NCBI GenBank assembly: GCA_905116865.2
Contig: CAJHNH020007645.1
Span: 62,001 to 126,000 of the forward strand
Length of the DNA stretch: 64,000 nt
Origin: Candidula unifasciata
Lineage: Eukaryota; Mollusca; Gastropoda; Stylommatophora; Geomitridae
Reading direction: 5' to 3'
Within the stretch, counting starts at the first letter, position 1. Each line of letters opens with the position of its first letter. The translations under genes and the position numbers were made by a program. The notes beneath the pieces are model-generated. The model saw only the letters and a list, made by a program, of their open reading frames with translations, searched no databases and was not told the origin of the DNA. Positions 20,216 to 31,459 of this stretch are shown here, in pieces.

Positions 20216-21900
20216 GGGGGAGAGACAACACCCTCCCCCACCAAGAACCATTCTCCTTTTCCAAAATGATGCTCTGGGACCCAGACAGGAAACTGCAGAT
20301 ATGAGGACAAAAACTTCCAACCTGCCTCAAGCTTCTGGCCAGTGTGCTATTAATGCTCCCTCTCATATACCAGCTGTTCGGGAATTTTGGTCATATTTGA
20401 TTTGACAGTATTAACTTTTATGGTCTCCGTTTGTTTGCTCCTCTTTTGTTCCGTAAACCGTTTTAAGTTTTCTGAAAATATTTATCTTTTATTCACACAC
20501 ACACACACACACACACCCCCCCCCCCCCCCCCCCCGATTTTTTTATATATATTTGCAAAGATACAGTGATTCATTTTATATTTAGGTATCCATTTGTATT
20601 TTAAAATAGCTTTAAACAATAAGTGTTGACTTTTTCGCTTTGATAATTGTTTGATCAATGTTTAGTGGTATGATCACTAGACATTGTTTTGCTAAATGTT
20701 TTGTCTTATTTGCTCTTTTATTTATTTGCTTAAAACAGAGTGTTCTCCTTTTAATTTGTTTAGGCAGTGTTGTTGTATGCATACTTCAGCATATACAATT
20801 TTAAATTTAGTTCATTTAGGCTGTGTGTCTTTGCAGACAGTTTTTTTTCCACCCAGAGGTTAATGTGCTACTGCTCCTTAATGTGCTTTGCACTTTCGTA
20901 TAATTTGTTCTGTTGTTCTATAATTCTTCTATTTAAGTTACTCCTTCGTTTTTATTAACATGATTATTTTGAGTTTTTCTGACAGTCGTATGTTGATCTC
21001 TCCTAAATATCCTTGTTAATTATTATGCCTTAACGTTGTGCCATTTAAAAAATATTTCACATTCAGATTATTTGCTGTTTTTTGTTTCTGTAGGTCACTG
21101 TTATTACAGTTGTGTTTCAGTAACATTGTAGAGTGCATTACATTTTATATGCTGGTTACCAGTGATGAAAAAACAACCCTAACCTGCACTGTCTGTGGCA
21201 GCTACACTAGCAATGCGGCCTTAAATCCCCGGGCTCACGCCCTTCATTTCCTACGTGAATGCAGGCAGTAAAGACAGGTGCGTCAATGTGTACTGCTCAA
21301 AAACAAACATTGAAAGACCTCTCTTCCAGTTTTTAGGTCAGTTCAGCTGACTGGTGTGTTTGGGAATGGGTAGGTGGTTCACTTGAAAACTCAACCACAA
21401 TATTTTCACAGCATGCTTAAATATTGTTTGGTAATCTGCAATAAATCAAGTCTTTGATACTTGTGAATACCTCCAATGTCAATACAATATTCATGGTGGA
21501 AGGGAAAATAATGCATGTTTGAAAATGTTTCCTGTGGCAGAGCTTGTTATTAACATTGCTGACATTTTGTTTTCCATGTCAAAGTTGTGAACATATGTCA
21601 CCTGCTTTCCTGAAGAAATGGGCACTGTGTGGATGCACTAAAAAACCAATCAAGAATTGCATTTATATTCTAGTGAATGTCAGATATGGATCTACATACT
21701 GGAAGGATCCTACTAGACTTTGCTTCAAATGCTCTGTTTTGTTGGATTTATCAGTCACCCAGTTGCTGTCTCCATAATAAGGATGGTTGTTGTGTAAATG
21801 ATGCTTCGGGCATCTTTTGTGTTGTGTTTGAGGTCAGTGAATGAAAGTCATTTTTTTTTTCTGAACATTCAAATAAAGTAATACAAACCTGGCTGTTTTC
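20216..21900. other. Region without supported gene
   Basis: It contains a compound (CA)n-C19 tract at 20497-20535 and otherwise AT-rich sequence. The frame at 21038-21271 has CTVCGSY and HALHFLREC spacing that superficially recalls a zinc-finger Cys/His pattern. I could not assign it. Confidence 0.4.
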
Positions 21901-21934
21901 ACTGCCCACACACTTTTAGACCGGTGTAGGACGT

Positions 21935-22862
21935 GGGACACTTAAGGCTGGGGAGAGAGACTGCTTTGCTGGTGCAGTCGCTGTGAACTGAGGACGTGGG
22001 GCACATGAGGCTGGGGATAGAGACTGCGTTGCTAGTGCAGTCACTGGGAACTGAGGACGTGGGGCACGTGAGGCTGGGGATAGAGACTGTGTTGCTAGTG
22101 CAGTCTCTGTGAACTGAGGACATGGGGCATGTGAGGCTGGGAATAGAGACTGCGTTGCTAGTGCAGTCTCTGTGAACTGAGGACATGGGGCACGTGAGGC
22201 TGGGGATAGAGACTGTGTTGCTGGTGCGGCCACTGTGAACTGAGGACATGGGTCACGTGAGGCTGGGGATAGAGACTGCGTTGCTAGTGCAGTAACTGAG
22301 GACATGGGGCACGTGAGGCTGGGGATAGAGACTGCGTTGCTAGTGCAGTAACTGAGGACATGGGGCACGTGAGGCTGGGGATAGAGACTGCGTGGCTAGT
22401 GCGGTCACTGTGAACTGAGGACATGGGACACGTGAGGCTGGGGATAGAGACTGTGTTGCTAGTGCAGTCACTGTGAACTGAGGACATGGGGCATGTGAGG
22501 CTGGGGATAGAGACTGCGTTGCTAGTGCAGTCACTGTGAACTGAGGACATGGGACATGTGAGGCTGGGGATAGAGACTGCGTTGCTGGTGCGGTCACTGT
22601 GAACTGAGGACATGGGACACGTGAGGCTGGGGATAGAGACTGCGTTGCTGGTGCAGTCACTGGGAACTGAGGACATGGGACACGTGAGGCTGGGGATAGA
22701 GACTGCGTTGCTGGTGCGGTCACTGGGAACTGAGGACATGGGACACATGAGGCTGGGGATAGAGACTGCGTTGCTGGTGCGGTCACTGGGAACTGAGGAC
22801 ATAAGACACGTGAGGCTGGGGATAGAGACTGCGTTGCTAGTGCAGGCACTGTGAACTGAGGA
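21935..22862. repeat. 63-bp minisatellite with recurrent CACGTG
   Basis: About 15 units of GTGAGGCTGGGGATAGAGAC, TGCGTTGCTAGTGCAGTCAC, TGTGAACTGAGGACATGGGG plus CAC. Nine unit junctions contain CACGTG, and most others contain a near variant such as CACATG or CATGTG. Because 63 is a multiple of three, the minus strand shows 21-residue peptide repeats (SSVHSDCTSNAVSIPSLTCP). Two units near 22280-22340 have short deletions that shift the frame, so coding is unlikely. Confidence 0.97.
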
Positions 22863-24110
22863 TTGTTGTTTTTATTTTTGCTCCCTGCAGAAGAACTCTG
22901 TATACCTTACTGAGGATCAAACCCGGGTCTCATAATTACAAATGAAACAAATGTAATCAACATTAAAGATATTGAAAATGTCATGAAATTGAAATCCTTA
23001 TTTCCCTAATAAGCAATCATGGCCACTACAGAGGTTTAACAGTATTAAGAACCTATCGCCTAGCATTGCTAAATAAATATGTTTTCTACATATACACAAT
23101 AGTTATACCACATCTTGCCAGTGTTCAATATAACAATCATATGGATGATTTTTAGGAACATGTTTTCTCTCTTGTTTTGTATAAACCTGAATAGCAGTGT
23201 TTAACACTGAAGGAAGCTGAAAGTTTATTATGTGCTGACATAAGTGTAATAAATAATACAGATTTGTTTTCTCATGTAATAATATACATTTTCATAAATA
23301 CCGTAATTAATAGCGTGCAAGTCGACCTGATATACCGGATAATCTCAAGATTTCTAGCTTAGAATTCTGAGTTAGGCCTATACTTATCTAACACATTTTA
23401 TATCCACTATATAAATCAACTCCTAGCTTTAGAATTGTTTTTCGGCTTGAAAACTTGACTTAGATGCTGAAATTTTTATTTTTATTTTTTTATATATTAG
23501 TTTTAAAACTTAATATGTGATGAATGCTACATGCACAACTTTTTTGTTGTTGGTCACATCTGAATGATATTGGTTACTTCGGGGTCTCCTTGGTGTAGTA
23601 GTCGAGCCATTTGCCTTTTGCTCTGAAAGATTATGTGTTCATTTCACAGCTGCTCTGTTCACTTCTCAAGTGCAATTTTGCATAGTGCCCCTGTGATCAT
23701 CACCAGAGCTACAGAGTCCGTGCTGTGGGTGACACTCGGCAGGCGAATAGCCGTTCTGTGGAGAGAGACCAATCCACATGGGATAAAAACTGGTGCAATA
23801 AAGTCAGTCCTCTTGACTTTCACTTTAACTTCTAGTTCTCAAAACTGGTGAAAGATTTACACATGCAGAATAAATTATTAATATGCAGGAAAAAACGTGA
23901 GGCAGAAAACAAACAAATATCTCTGTGCCAACAGGCATAAGTACTAGTGACTATGCTACCATGTCTTCCATAGATAAATGTAGCAGTCTTTTTAGATCTT
24001 ATTGTGACTGAATAGGACAAATTGTTCTAACAAAATGTACTGAAGCATTCTTGTCATCTTATGGGTTACTGATTGTGTTTAGATTTTAAACATGTGACTC
24101 CCAAAATGAG
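22863..24110. other. Mostly unannotated; one minor SINE
   Basis: At 23580-23805 a tRNA-like head, GTCTCCTTGGTGTAGTAGTCGAGC (A box TGGTGTAGTAG), is followed by a body shared loosely with 24800-24965 (GCCATTTGC.TT, AGTGCA.TTTT). This is probably an old SINE pair. The rest is AT-rich without signal. Confidence 0.5.
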
Positions 24111-24119
24111 TTATGAGTT

Positions 24120-24670
24120 AAGAACTGATATCACAGCACTCAGGACATATCCATAACCATTATGTCCCCATATTCAGCAGCAAGCTCAGAGTTCCAATTC
24201 TGATAGTACCAGTAACAATTTTATTGTCATTCTGACCCCTCCCTCTCTCCCCTGCCACCTGAAGATGGTCTCACGCACAGAGCAGGCACTCCGTAGCTCC
24301 GGCGCTGGCCAAAACAGATGATCTGTTCACAAAGGGCCCTTACATCATCTAGCTTATCATGCATCAGTTTTGCCACCAAATGATTTAGAACCAGCCAGTC
24401 TGTCCGTCTACATTTCCCAACACACTGGCATGTTTGGAGAAATTATTCAATGAATGCAAACTTCCTCGGATCCCTGGAGCGATGCACAAAGTGTAGCTCT
24501 CTCTCTACCTTTCTCGACATGCTCTGTGGATCAGTTGCTGTCGTGATTATGTGCAGCTGGTTTTTAAGCTAGTGGAATGCTGCAGTCACCACCTCCACCT
24601 CCATTCTCAGATTAGATGTTGTATCACATGCCACACATTGTTGCAGTTTGTGATGTTCATTTGCTTTTGC
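24120..24670 (-). mobile_element. RNase H-bearing LINE 3' fragment
   Basis: The reverse strand matches the element at 54431-55527. Shared blocks are ATATCACAGCACTCAGGACAT, GTTCCAATTCTGATAGTACCAGTA, CAGCCAGTCTGTCCG...TTTCCCAACACACTGGC and CACCTCCACCTCCATTCT. It encodes a broken RNase H domain with several stops and covers the last part of ORF2 plus the 3' UTR. Confidence 0.8.
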
Positions 24671-26085
24671 TATGAACCAAAGATATTTTGAAATCTTATT
24701 GTGACTGAGTAGGACAGAACTTGTTTTATCAATATATATAGCAATTGTAATCATCCCATAGGCTATTGTCTATAGATGTAAGACATATGTCTATGGCTAC
24801 ATGGTGAAGCCATTTGCTTTGCCCTCTGAAGGTAATATGTTTGTTTCACTGACTATTGCTCAGTAATGAGTGCAGTTTTAATGGAAATCCTTGGATGTTG
24901 ATTGGGGCTGCAGGTTTCACTCCTTGTGTGATGCTTTCGACAGGTGACTAGTCATTCTAGGAACTTCACCTAAGCTGAGCAGATATAAAAGTATTTGGAT
25001 GTTAGTTGCCTCCCTTCACATCTCATTTGATGCTAAAAGTTGAAAGATTGTTTAGGTTAAGATGATTTACACCAGGTTACCCCATTCAGTTCAGCTTGTC
25101 TCCACATAATGGCCAGCTGCCTGCCAAGAGCATCGTACAGAGGACAAACTTCGTAGCTCTAACGAAGATCCCCAGGGATTCCTGTAAACATTGCTTAGCA
25201 CAGCACATAGAAATTGGCTGCAGTTGGGCTTAGATTAGTATTGTTTCCTCCCCATGCTTTAGGTATGTCATTGTCAGCAAACTGACAACCAATACCAAGG
25301 GGAATGTCTGAACTAATAAACAACCTTTAACTTATCGAGGGAAAGGGGTAGTCACCAATAAAGAAATAACCAATATGTGGGCAGAGTGTTAAAGCCAGAA
25401 AAAACCAATAACTGATCAAGGAGTGTCCTAATGAACAACAACAAAATAACCAGTGCTAATCATGGAGCAGTGTCTTTACCAATCAGCTGTGAGTGACTCA
25501 TCATAGGAGAGTCTCTTAATCAAAAACCGGCCAATAACTGATCAAGCCATAGTAGATTGCTTAATGTTGAATAATTTCTTTGACCCCTTAGCTGAATAAA
25601 AGCTTTGTTATTTTCCTTGGTCAATCATTTATGAAAATGATGCTGTTATGTATATTTATTACTGTTTTATTATTTATACATTGTGAGTTTACAACATATG
25701 TATTCTGTTTGTGGTCAACACTTAATGTCTACATGATACAATACTTTATGTCTACATGATACAACACTTTATGTCTACATGATACAACACTTTATGTCTA
25801 CATGATACAACACTTTATGTCTACATGATACAACTCTTTATGTCTACATGCTGACAACAGTTTTCATAAAATTTATTGAAATAAACTGTTTGCAAAAAAT
25901 GTTCTTATGATCTCAAGACCACATAAAACGTCCTTGGAAATTACGGACAGAATGATTGAAATGAATAAAATCCTTTTCTGCAGACAGATCTGAATGTAAG
26001 AGAGAGCAAATATAGCTTGCATTTTTGTGATTGGAACACACTGGCTATGTCAGATAACATATTTTGCAGCTTTAATGGTTTTGAG
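24670..26085. other. AT-rich region with short tandem array
   Basis: Apart from the 23-bp array and a degraded SINE at 24800-24965, I see no gene or conserved element. A run of imperfect ACTGATCAAG / CCAATAACTGATCAAG repeats occurs at 25330-25550. Confidence 0.5.
25728..25852. repeat. 23-bp tandem repeat
   Basis: Five to six units of CTTTATGTCTACATGATACA plus ACA, nearly identical. Confidence 0.95.
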
Positions 26086-26087
26086 CA

Positions 26088-26290
26088 TCTGTGGCTTAGG
26101 CGTCAAAAACATACATTCTGAAAAACTTGATTCACTTCATATACGATGGTGGCCGCACATACTTTGCTTTGATTTCATTAATGATGTGGGAGAGTCAACC
26201 ATTCAGAGCAATGGCAAACTACTAAACATAAAATTGTTTAGTAAAAACAAAACAGCCAGAGCATGCTGTAAAGGATACACAACTAATTCC
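26088..26290 (+). mobile_element. SINE family A
   Basis: It begins ATCTGTGGCTTAGGCGTCAAAAAC (A box TGGCTTAGGCG). The body is GAGCAATGGCAAACTACTAAAC, ATAAAATTGTTTAGTAAAAAC. The B-box region is decayed. Confidence 0.7.
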
Positions 26291-27250
26291 TAAAACATAT
26301 TTTTTTTCCTTTTTTTTTTTGTTGTTGAAATTACTTACAATATTCCGGTGATTACTTAAAACTGACATACATTTGCAAAAATAATGTTCAGTTTTTTTTT
26401 TCCACCAATTTTATGAACAGGCTGTAATTCCACGGTCTTCAATATTGGGTTAAACTGATCGGTTGGTTTTTTTTTTGTGTGGTAACAGTTGTCTCTTAAA
26501 AAATTGAATTTTATTAATTGTGATAAACCTTTCATGTTCTTTTTATCCCTAAAAACATGCTTACAGTTTCAGGTATGTCTTTGTAGTCCCTAGCACCATG
26601 AAGTCTGTACAATTTAAAGGTGATATATTGAAAATATTTTTACACTTATAGTTCTTAATGTTGTGTTTGTTCAAAAAATTCATTGTCCAAATAGTCCTAA
26701 CTTTTTCATGCTCTATAAATCTTTTTTTTTTTTTTTTTGTTAATATATCCTTTTTCCCCCAAAAAAATTTGGGAAGAAACAAATTGTTATAATTCTCTAA
26801 AACTTTAGCTTAAGAAACTAGAGGAAAACAAGCAGGAGAAACTTGCAGTCTTGGTCAGTTTTGATAAAATTCGTGATGTTGTACTACTGAGAAGACAGGA
26901 AAGCCTGCTAGCTGTCATTATTATAAGCTTATTATGATGTCAAATGACCACACTCACAAACACCATATGTGTACGCACACACACAATTCTTTTTTTTTTC
27001 CACCCCAGATTTTTTTAGGTTCGTTTAGGCCACTTCCCAAAGACATCATACCATCAAAAACCAATAAGTCAGGAAAACTGGCTTTCTCGAATGACATTTG
27101 TACCAGTTGCCTACTTGTTTGTGTGGTTTTTTATTTTAATGTTTTCAATTTCTTTATTGTTGTTTAATTTTTAATCAAATTTGCCTTTTTGATTTGTGTG
27201 TGTGTATGTTTTTTGTTTTTAAGTATTTTGAGTAAATATTAACCATAATT
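26291..27250. other. T-rich region without features
   Basis: Multiple T-runs and AT-rich DNA, with open frames of 73-88 codons but no motifs. Confidence 0.5.
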
Positions 27251-27425
27251 GGTGTCTGGGGCTTGGGTGTTGTGACCTTGTTTATAATTCCAAGATACCA
27301 CAATAGTGCGAGAGCTGACGGCACAGAAAGCAATGGTAAACTATTTAGCCTAAAATTGTCTAATAAAACCAGACAGCAGAATAAAAAAAATGCTGGAGTT
27401 GGTTCTGCAATGATGCTGTTACGCT
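27251..27425 (+). mobile_element. SINE family A
   Basis: The head is GGTGTCTGGGGCTTGGGTGTTGTGAC. The body is AAAGCAATGGTAAACTATTTAGC and CTAAAATTGTCTAATAAAACC, followed by a GGTTCTGCAATGA segment as in 53860. Confidence 0.7.
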
Positions 27426-27634
27426 CATAAATGCTGGTGTCTGAAGGTATCAGAATAGTCACACTGTGAGAGAGAAAGAGTTAAATGACAGTTGGGACGG
27501 GCTATGGATATAGAAACTAGATGGGACACAAGATGTTAAGGAAGAGGATAGCAGCCTGTAACTGCAGAATGACTATACCCAGCTGACAGTGAATGCTGAT
27601 GAAATGGTCTAGGGCCAGCACAACCAGGTCAGTA

Positions 27635-27900
27635 TGCCTTAAGGAAAAGTAATGGACCCTTTTCCACGCTTCAGGCATATTGGGTATATAGGGCTAGAGT
27701 TTATTTTACAGTCCAACGACACAAAAGGGGTGATGTGGTCAGCATCACACTGGCCGCCTTTACTTCCCAGGACTGCACCTGATACCCACTCAAGGCTGGG
27801 TAGACCTGGGAGCCAAGGTCATTTTTGAAAAGTCCGGCTCCTCCAGGGAGCGAACCCCTGTGCATCAAGCCGCTACGCCACGGTGACTCCCAGTGCCCCA
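27635..27900 (-). mobile_element. tRNA-derived SINE family C (copy 2)
   Basis: Full-length reverse copy. The head at the right end reads, on the minus strand, TGGCGTAGCGGCTTGATGCA then GGGGTTCGCTCCCTGG (A and B boxes). The body has ATCACACTGGCCGCCTTTACTTCCC, and the tail has TCAGGCATATTGGGTATATAGGG. Confidence 0.85.
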
Positions 27901-28559
27901 AAGACATAAATTAAATTTTTTAAACATAGTTTTTTTCTCTAAAAGTTTGCCTTTCACAGAGCCAGTTTGAACATGTGTAAGTGAATCCTCGACAACAACA
28001 AAACTAGTTTCTTGCAGGCCTTAGAGGTGTATTTGCACTTAAGAATGCTGAAATTATCGCTTCGCTAAATTGCGGAATTAATGGTTTAAAAGAGGGGACA
28101 AGCAAAAACAGCTTCGCACTCATCACAATGAGGCAGACTTAAGTTTGTGGCCACAATATTGGGGAAAAAAAAAGGGGGGGGAGGGGGGTTGCAAAACAGT
28201 GTACCACCTATGCAGTTTTCTGGAAAGAGACATAAGAAAAAAGAGTAGGTGAAAAGATTATAGGCAGCCTTTTATCATGGTGGTGCGGTCAAATATGTCG
28301 GCACAGAAACTGATGATTGCTGTTGAAGATTTACTATATGTGGAGAAACTTATTCGTTAACACCAGTCGACAAGATACTGGATGCTGACAACAGATTAAA
28401 TGTTCTCTTTTCCACACAATAAAAATTATTTTTAAAAGATGAGGTGTTTTTTTTTTCTATGTGTTCATTACAGACATGTGAAAATAAGAAGTTGCAGAAA
28501 GGAGCAAAATAAATCATCAAGGGATGGAAATGCACAGCAGTCATTTATCTGGATGAACA

Positions 28560-28735
28560 CGAGTAAAGCAGCTGCAGGTATGTAGCTGTAAGACGATCGC
28601 CTGCCAGCCCGTAGGTTATGAGTTTAAATCCCCTCCAAGGTAGATATTTTTTTTTTCATAACTGGTTATCAGGGCAACCCAATATGAAAATGGACGCCAG
28701 GTAATGTCTTGGGAAAAAAAAGGCAGTCAGTATGA
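28560..28735 (+). mobile_element. Unclassified tRNA-headed SINE
   Basis: GTATGTAGCTGTAAGACGATCGCC..GGTTATGAGTTTAAATCCCC has tRNA-like A/B box spacing. It is followed by a T10 run and CAGGGCAACCCAATATG. It is a single copy in this window. Confidence 0.45.
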
Positions 28736-28744
28736 TGTTGATCA

Positions 28745-29120
28745 CATCACCTATTAAGTAAGTTAGTTAACTGACAGATTACTCTCATTGCACATTGAAC
28801 CATTCAGATCCCCTCTTAGTATCTTCGTCAGCGTGTAGTGGCTTATGGCACCAGTTCTGTGTTGGTTGACGATTCTTCTTTGGGCCTCTGTGTAGCGCTT
28901 ATAACTAGCTTTGCCCCTTTTGATGTTATGTTTGTGTGGTCTCGTCACTGTTGCAGATTCAGAGTCATTACTTATTTGTTTAATCGAGCCACCTCTCTGA
29001 GGGCATTCAGTATATCAGCCCTTTCCATTGCTCGCCGGTTTCACAGGTGAGCATCACTTGCAAGTGTGTCAGCTCATTCATTGCCCTTTACACCAGAATG
29101 CCCTGGAACAAATATCAAAC
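28745..29120 (-). mobile_element. I/Jockey-like LINE, extreme 3' copy
   Basis: The minus-strand translation (KRGKASYKRYTEAQRRIVNQHRTGAISHYTLTKILRG) is homologous to KRGVTKQEHYANSQRKIINQHRTGVVSRYTLRDLLRRG in the longer + strand copy at 50770-52945. It ends in a GTTAGTTAACT tail at the left, equivalent to the (TAAC)n tail of that copy. It is 5'-truncated. Confidence 0.85.
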
Positions 29121-29324
29121 TGATTTTTGTCCATGAAGTTAAAACCATTCAGATCCTCTTTGTCTGCCATTAAGAATGATCTAAGGCTTTTTAGGTGGCC
29201 GCCCCGGAGGGGATTACCGGCCCTCACGCACCAGTACCGATTGGTCTATTTTAAACAAACATCTACCAGTGCCCGGGGTTCTGAAGCCGTAAAAAAAGAT
29301 ATTTTATTTTACTTATATACAATA

Positions 29325-29548
29325 AAAGTTAGTCACAAATCCTTTTCAGGGCGTTGCAAAACAAACCCCAGCATTTTTTGGCTGTTGTGGTTTTTCCAGG
29401 CAAATTTTACGTTCAGTAGTTTGCCATGGTGCCTCTGAACGGTCAGGTCTTGATACCACTGTCAAAACCAGCGCAAGACAAATCGTCTGCAGCAGGGATC
29501 GAACGCGACATTATGAAGGGCGTTCGCAACGCCTAAGCCACAGACACC
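29325..29548 (-). mobile_element. SINE family A, well preserved
   Basis: Read on the minus strand it starts GGTGTCTGTGGCTTAGGCGTTGCG, with a perfect A box (TGGCTTAGGCG). B box GTTCGATCC follows about 45 bp later, then GGCAAACTACTGAACGTAAA. It is the best tRNA-derived head in the window. This is a SINE, not a tRNA gene, because the acceptor and anticodon arms are not tRNA-like. Confidence 0.85.
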
Positions 29549-29587
29549 ACTTACACATGATAACATAATAAAAGTTAATCTAGAAAT

Positions 29588-30720
29588 TAGGGCTGTACCG
29601 AATATTTGGGCCGAATAGTAGACCTATTGTCTATTCGGTATTCGGCCGAATAGTTGCGGTCGGGCCGAATACGAATAGTAGTTACCTTACACCCGCTTCT
29701 GCATTCACAGCCTTAACGCTGACTACATGGAACGATTGGTTTTGTTGAAAGCTGTTGTAGCTTTCCTGCATTAACTAAGTTGTCGGCGACAATTTCCAAG
29801 TTTAGTTACTTGTTATAATACTTAGGATTCTTTCATTCCTAGTTATTAGTTACCACAGGCTGACTGCAGGATGCAAAACATAAAGTTTTTAAATGTTTAC
29901 TATTCTGTACGAATACTAACTAGACATAAAAAGAATATAAACTCCGGCTACATCAAAGTCCATAATATGAAAATCAAACGAACGGAAACATATAAGTACT
30001 TGGGTGCAAACTTCAACAGCTCCAAAATGCTGAGAGAAGAAATACAATCTAGAATACAATCTAGAAATAAAGTATACTATGCCCTTCAACATCTGCTAAA
30101 GTCAAAGTGTCTGTCTCGCAACACCAAGATCAAAATATATAAAATGTCGATAAGACCAGTTGTTTTATATGGCTCTGAAACTTGAAGCAAAAATAAAAGA
30201 GATGAAGCCTTTTACAGGTTTTCGAAAACAGTCTTACAACAAATCTTTGGACCCATCAAAGATGCTAACAGCGGGGAATGGAGAGTGAGAAGCAACAACG
30301 TAACACAAAATCTGTTTAAATCACCATTGATCACTGGCATCATGAGAGCTAACAGACTAAAATTGTTGGGCATATTGAAAGCATGTCAGATGACAGAAGT
30401 AAAAACTGTATACACCTGAGAGAGGAATGGGCGTAGACCATAAGGCAGGCAAAAAAAGAAGTTTAATAGATAATGTCCAGCCAGACCTACAAACAAATGG
30501 TGTCACAAATTGTAAAGATAATGCCAGCCAGAGAGATGAATGGAGACGAGTGATATATGCAACAGTAAACCCCAAGGGCTCCGAATGCTAAAGAGGAAGA
30601 TGACTATTCTGTGCAACTTTATGTGAAGTAAAAGTGCAGCGTACATTTGACATTAAGAATGTATGTGTGTGCTATTCGTATTCGGCCGAATAGTAAAAAT
30701 CACTATTCGGTACAGCCCTA
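29588..30720. mobile_element. Non-autonomous hAT-type transposon carrying LINE fragment
   Basis: The 1133-bp element has terminal inverted repeats TAGGGCTGTACCGAATA at both ends and an exact 8-bp target duplication CTAGAAAT (29580-29587 and 30721-30728). Subterminal regions are rich in CGAATAG / TTCGGCCGAA motifs in both orientations. No transposase is visible. The interior (about 29890-30600) is an RTE-like LINE 3' segment. Eight-base target duplication is the hAT hallmark. Confidence 0.93.
29870..30600 (+). mobile_element. RTE-like LINE 3' segment captured in hAT element
   Basis: The + strand frame 29871-30185 contains MKIKRTETYKYLGANFNSS and MSIRPVVLYGSET, the RT thumb / post-RT region of RTE-type elements (YLG and VLYGSET motifs). 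A stop follows, then decayed tail coding, then the 3' terminus CCCCAAGGGCTCCGAATGCTAAAG shared with 11900 and 30990. About 240 codons of the original ORF can be traced. Confidence 0.8.
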
Positions 30721-30837
30721 CTAGAAATAGAGAGATGGTGGTTAAGTCAGATGTGAGAAATGGAGCGACTAGATAAATGCAAAAATGGATCAGTTATGAG
30801 TAACAGATGAAAGTAAGACATTTGCTCTGAATCATCT

Positions 30838-30977
30838 TATTATTATTATTATTATTTTTCTGTTTATTTTTTTCTTCTTCTTCTTCCTTTTTATTCTTAT
30901 TCTTTCTTCTTCTTCTTCTTCTTCTTCTTCTTCTTCTTCTTCTTCTTCTTCTCTTCTTCTTCTTCTTCTTCTTCATC
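30838..30977. repeat. (ATT)n and (CTT)n microsatellites
   Basis: A short ATT run is followed by about 100 bp of CTT/TTC units. On the minus strand the GAA run directly continues the 3' tail of the RTE-like LINE at 30980-31230. Confidence 0.95.
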
Positions 30978-30979
30978 AT

Positions 30980-31230
30980 CATTCCGAGCCCTGAGGTTCA
31001 TTGCTGCAGATATCATTTGCCTAGATTCATCTCTCTTGTTGGTCTTCTCTTTGCACTTGGTGACACCAAGTGTTTGCTGGTCTGCCTCGTGGTCCATGAC
31101 CATTCAGCTCTCTTGTGTAGACAATTTTTACCTTTCTGTCGTCTAACATTCTCTCAATGTGCTCCATCCATTTCAATCTTTTGGCCCTTCTGATTTCATT
31201 GATCACTGGTGATTTAAACATCATAAATTT
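30980..31230 (-). mobile_element. RTE-like LINE 3' end with GAA tail
   Basis: The minus frame shows INEIRRAKRLKWMEHIERM, RGRPANTW and ISAAMNLRARNDDEE. The final bases ATGAACCTCAGGGCTCGGAATG then GATGAAGAAG are the same terminus as at 11900 and 30560. It is a 5'-truncated copy. Confidence 0.8.
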
Positions 31231-31459
31231 TATTGTTGTTTCTCACTCTTCATTCTCTGTTTGCATCTTTGGTGAGTCCAAAGATTTGTCTTATTACTCT
31301 ATTTTGCTCCAAATTGAGTTAAAAAAAAGGAACGTTTGCCTTCAACGTATGGTTCTGAGAATGAAAAGAGAACAAATGAAAGAGAGAACAGTTTTTTTTT
31401 TTTTTTTAAATGGATATATTATAAAGCTTAACACTAATTGCAACAAAATAAAAATAGTC

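Noticed and set aside
21038..21271. Possible zinc-finger protein (CTVC..H..C)
   Set aside because: There is only one loose Cys/His pattern, no second finger, and the surrounding sequence is non-coding in character.
21899..22849. Repeat protein of 21-residue units on the minus strand
   Set aside because: It is open in two frames simultaneously, two units carry frameshifting deletions, and there is no flanking gene structure. Minisatellite is the simpler explanation.
29490..29548. tRNA gene suggested by A and B boxes
   Set aside because: No tRNA cloverleaf or anticodon arm is apparent, and the same head is attached to a repeated SINE body in other copies.
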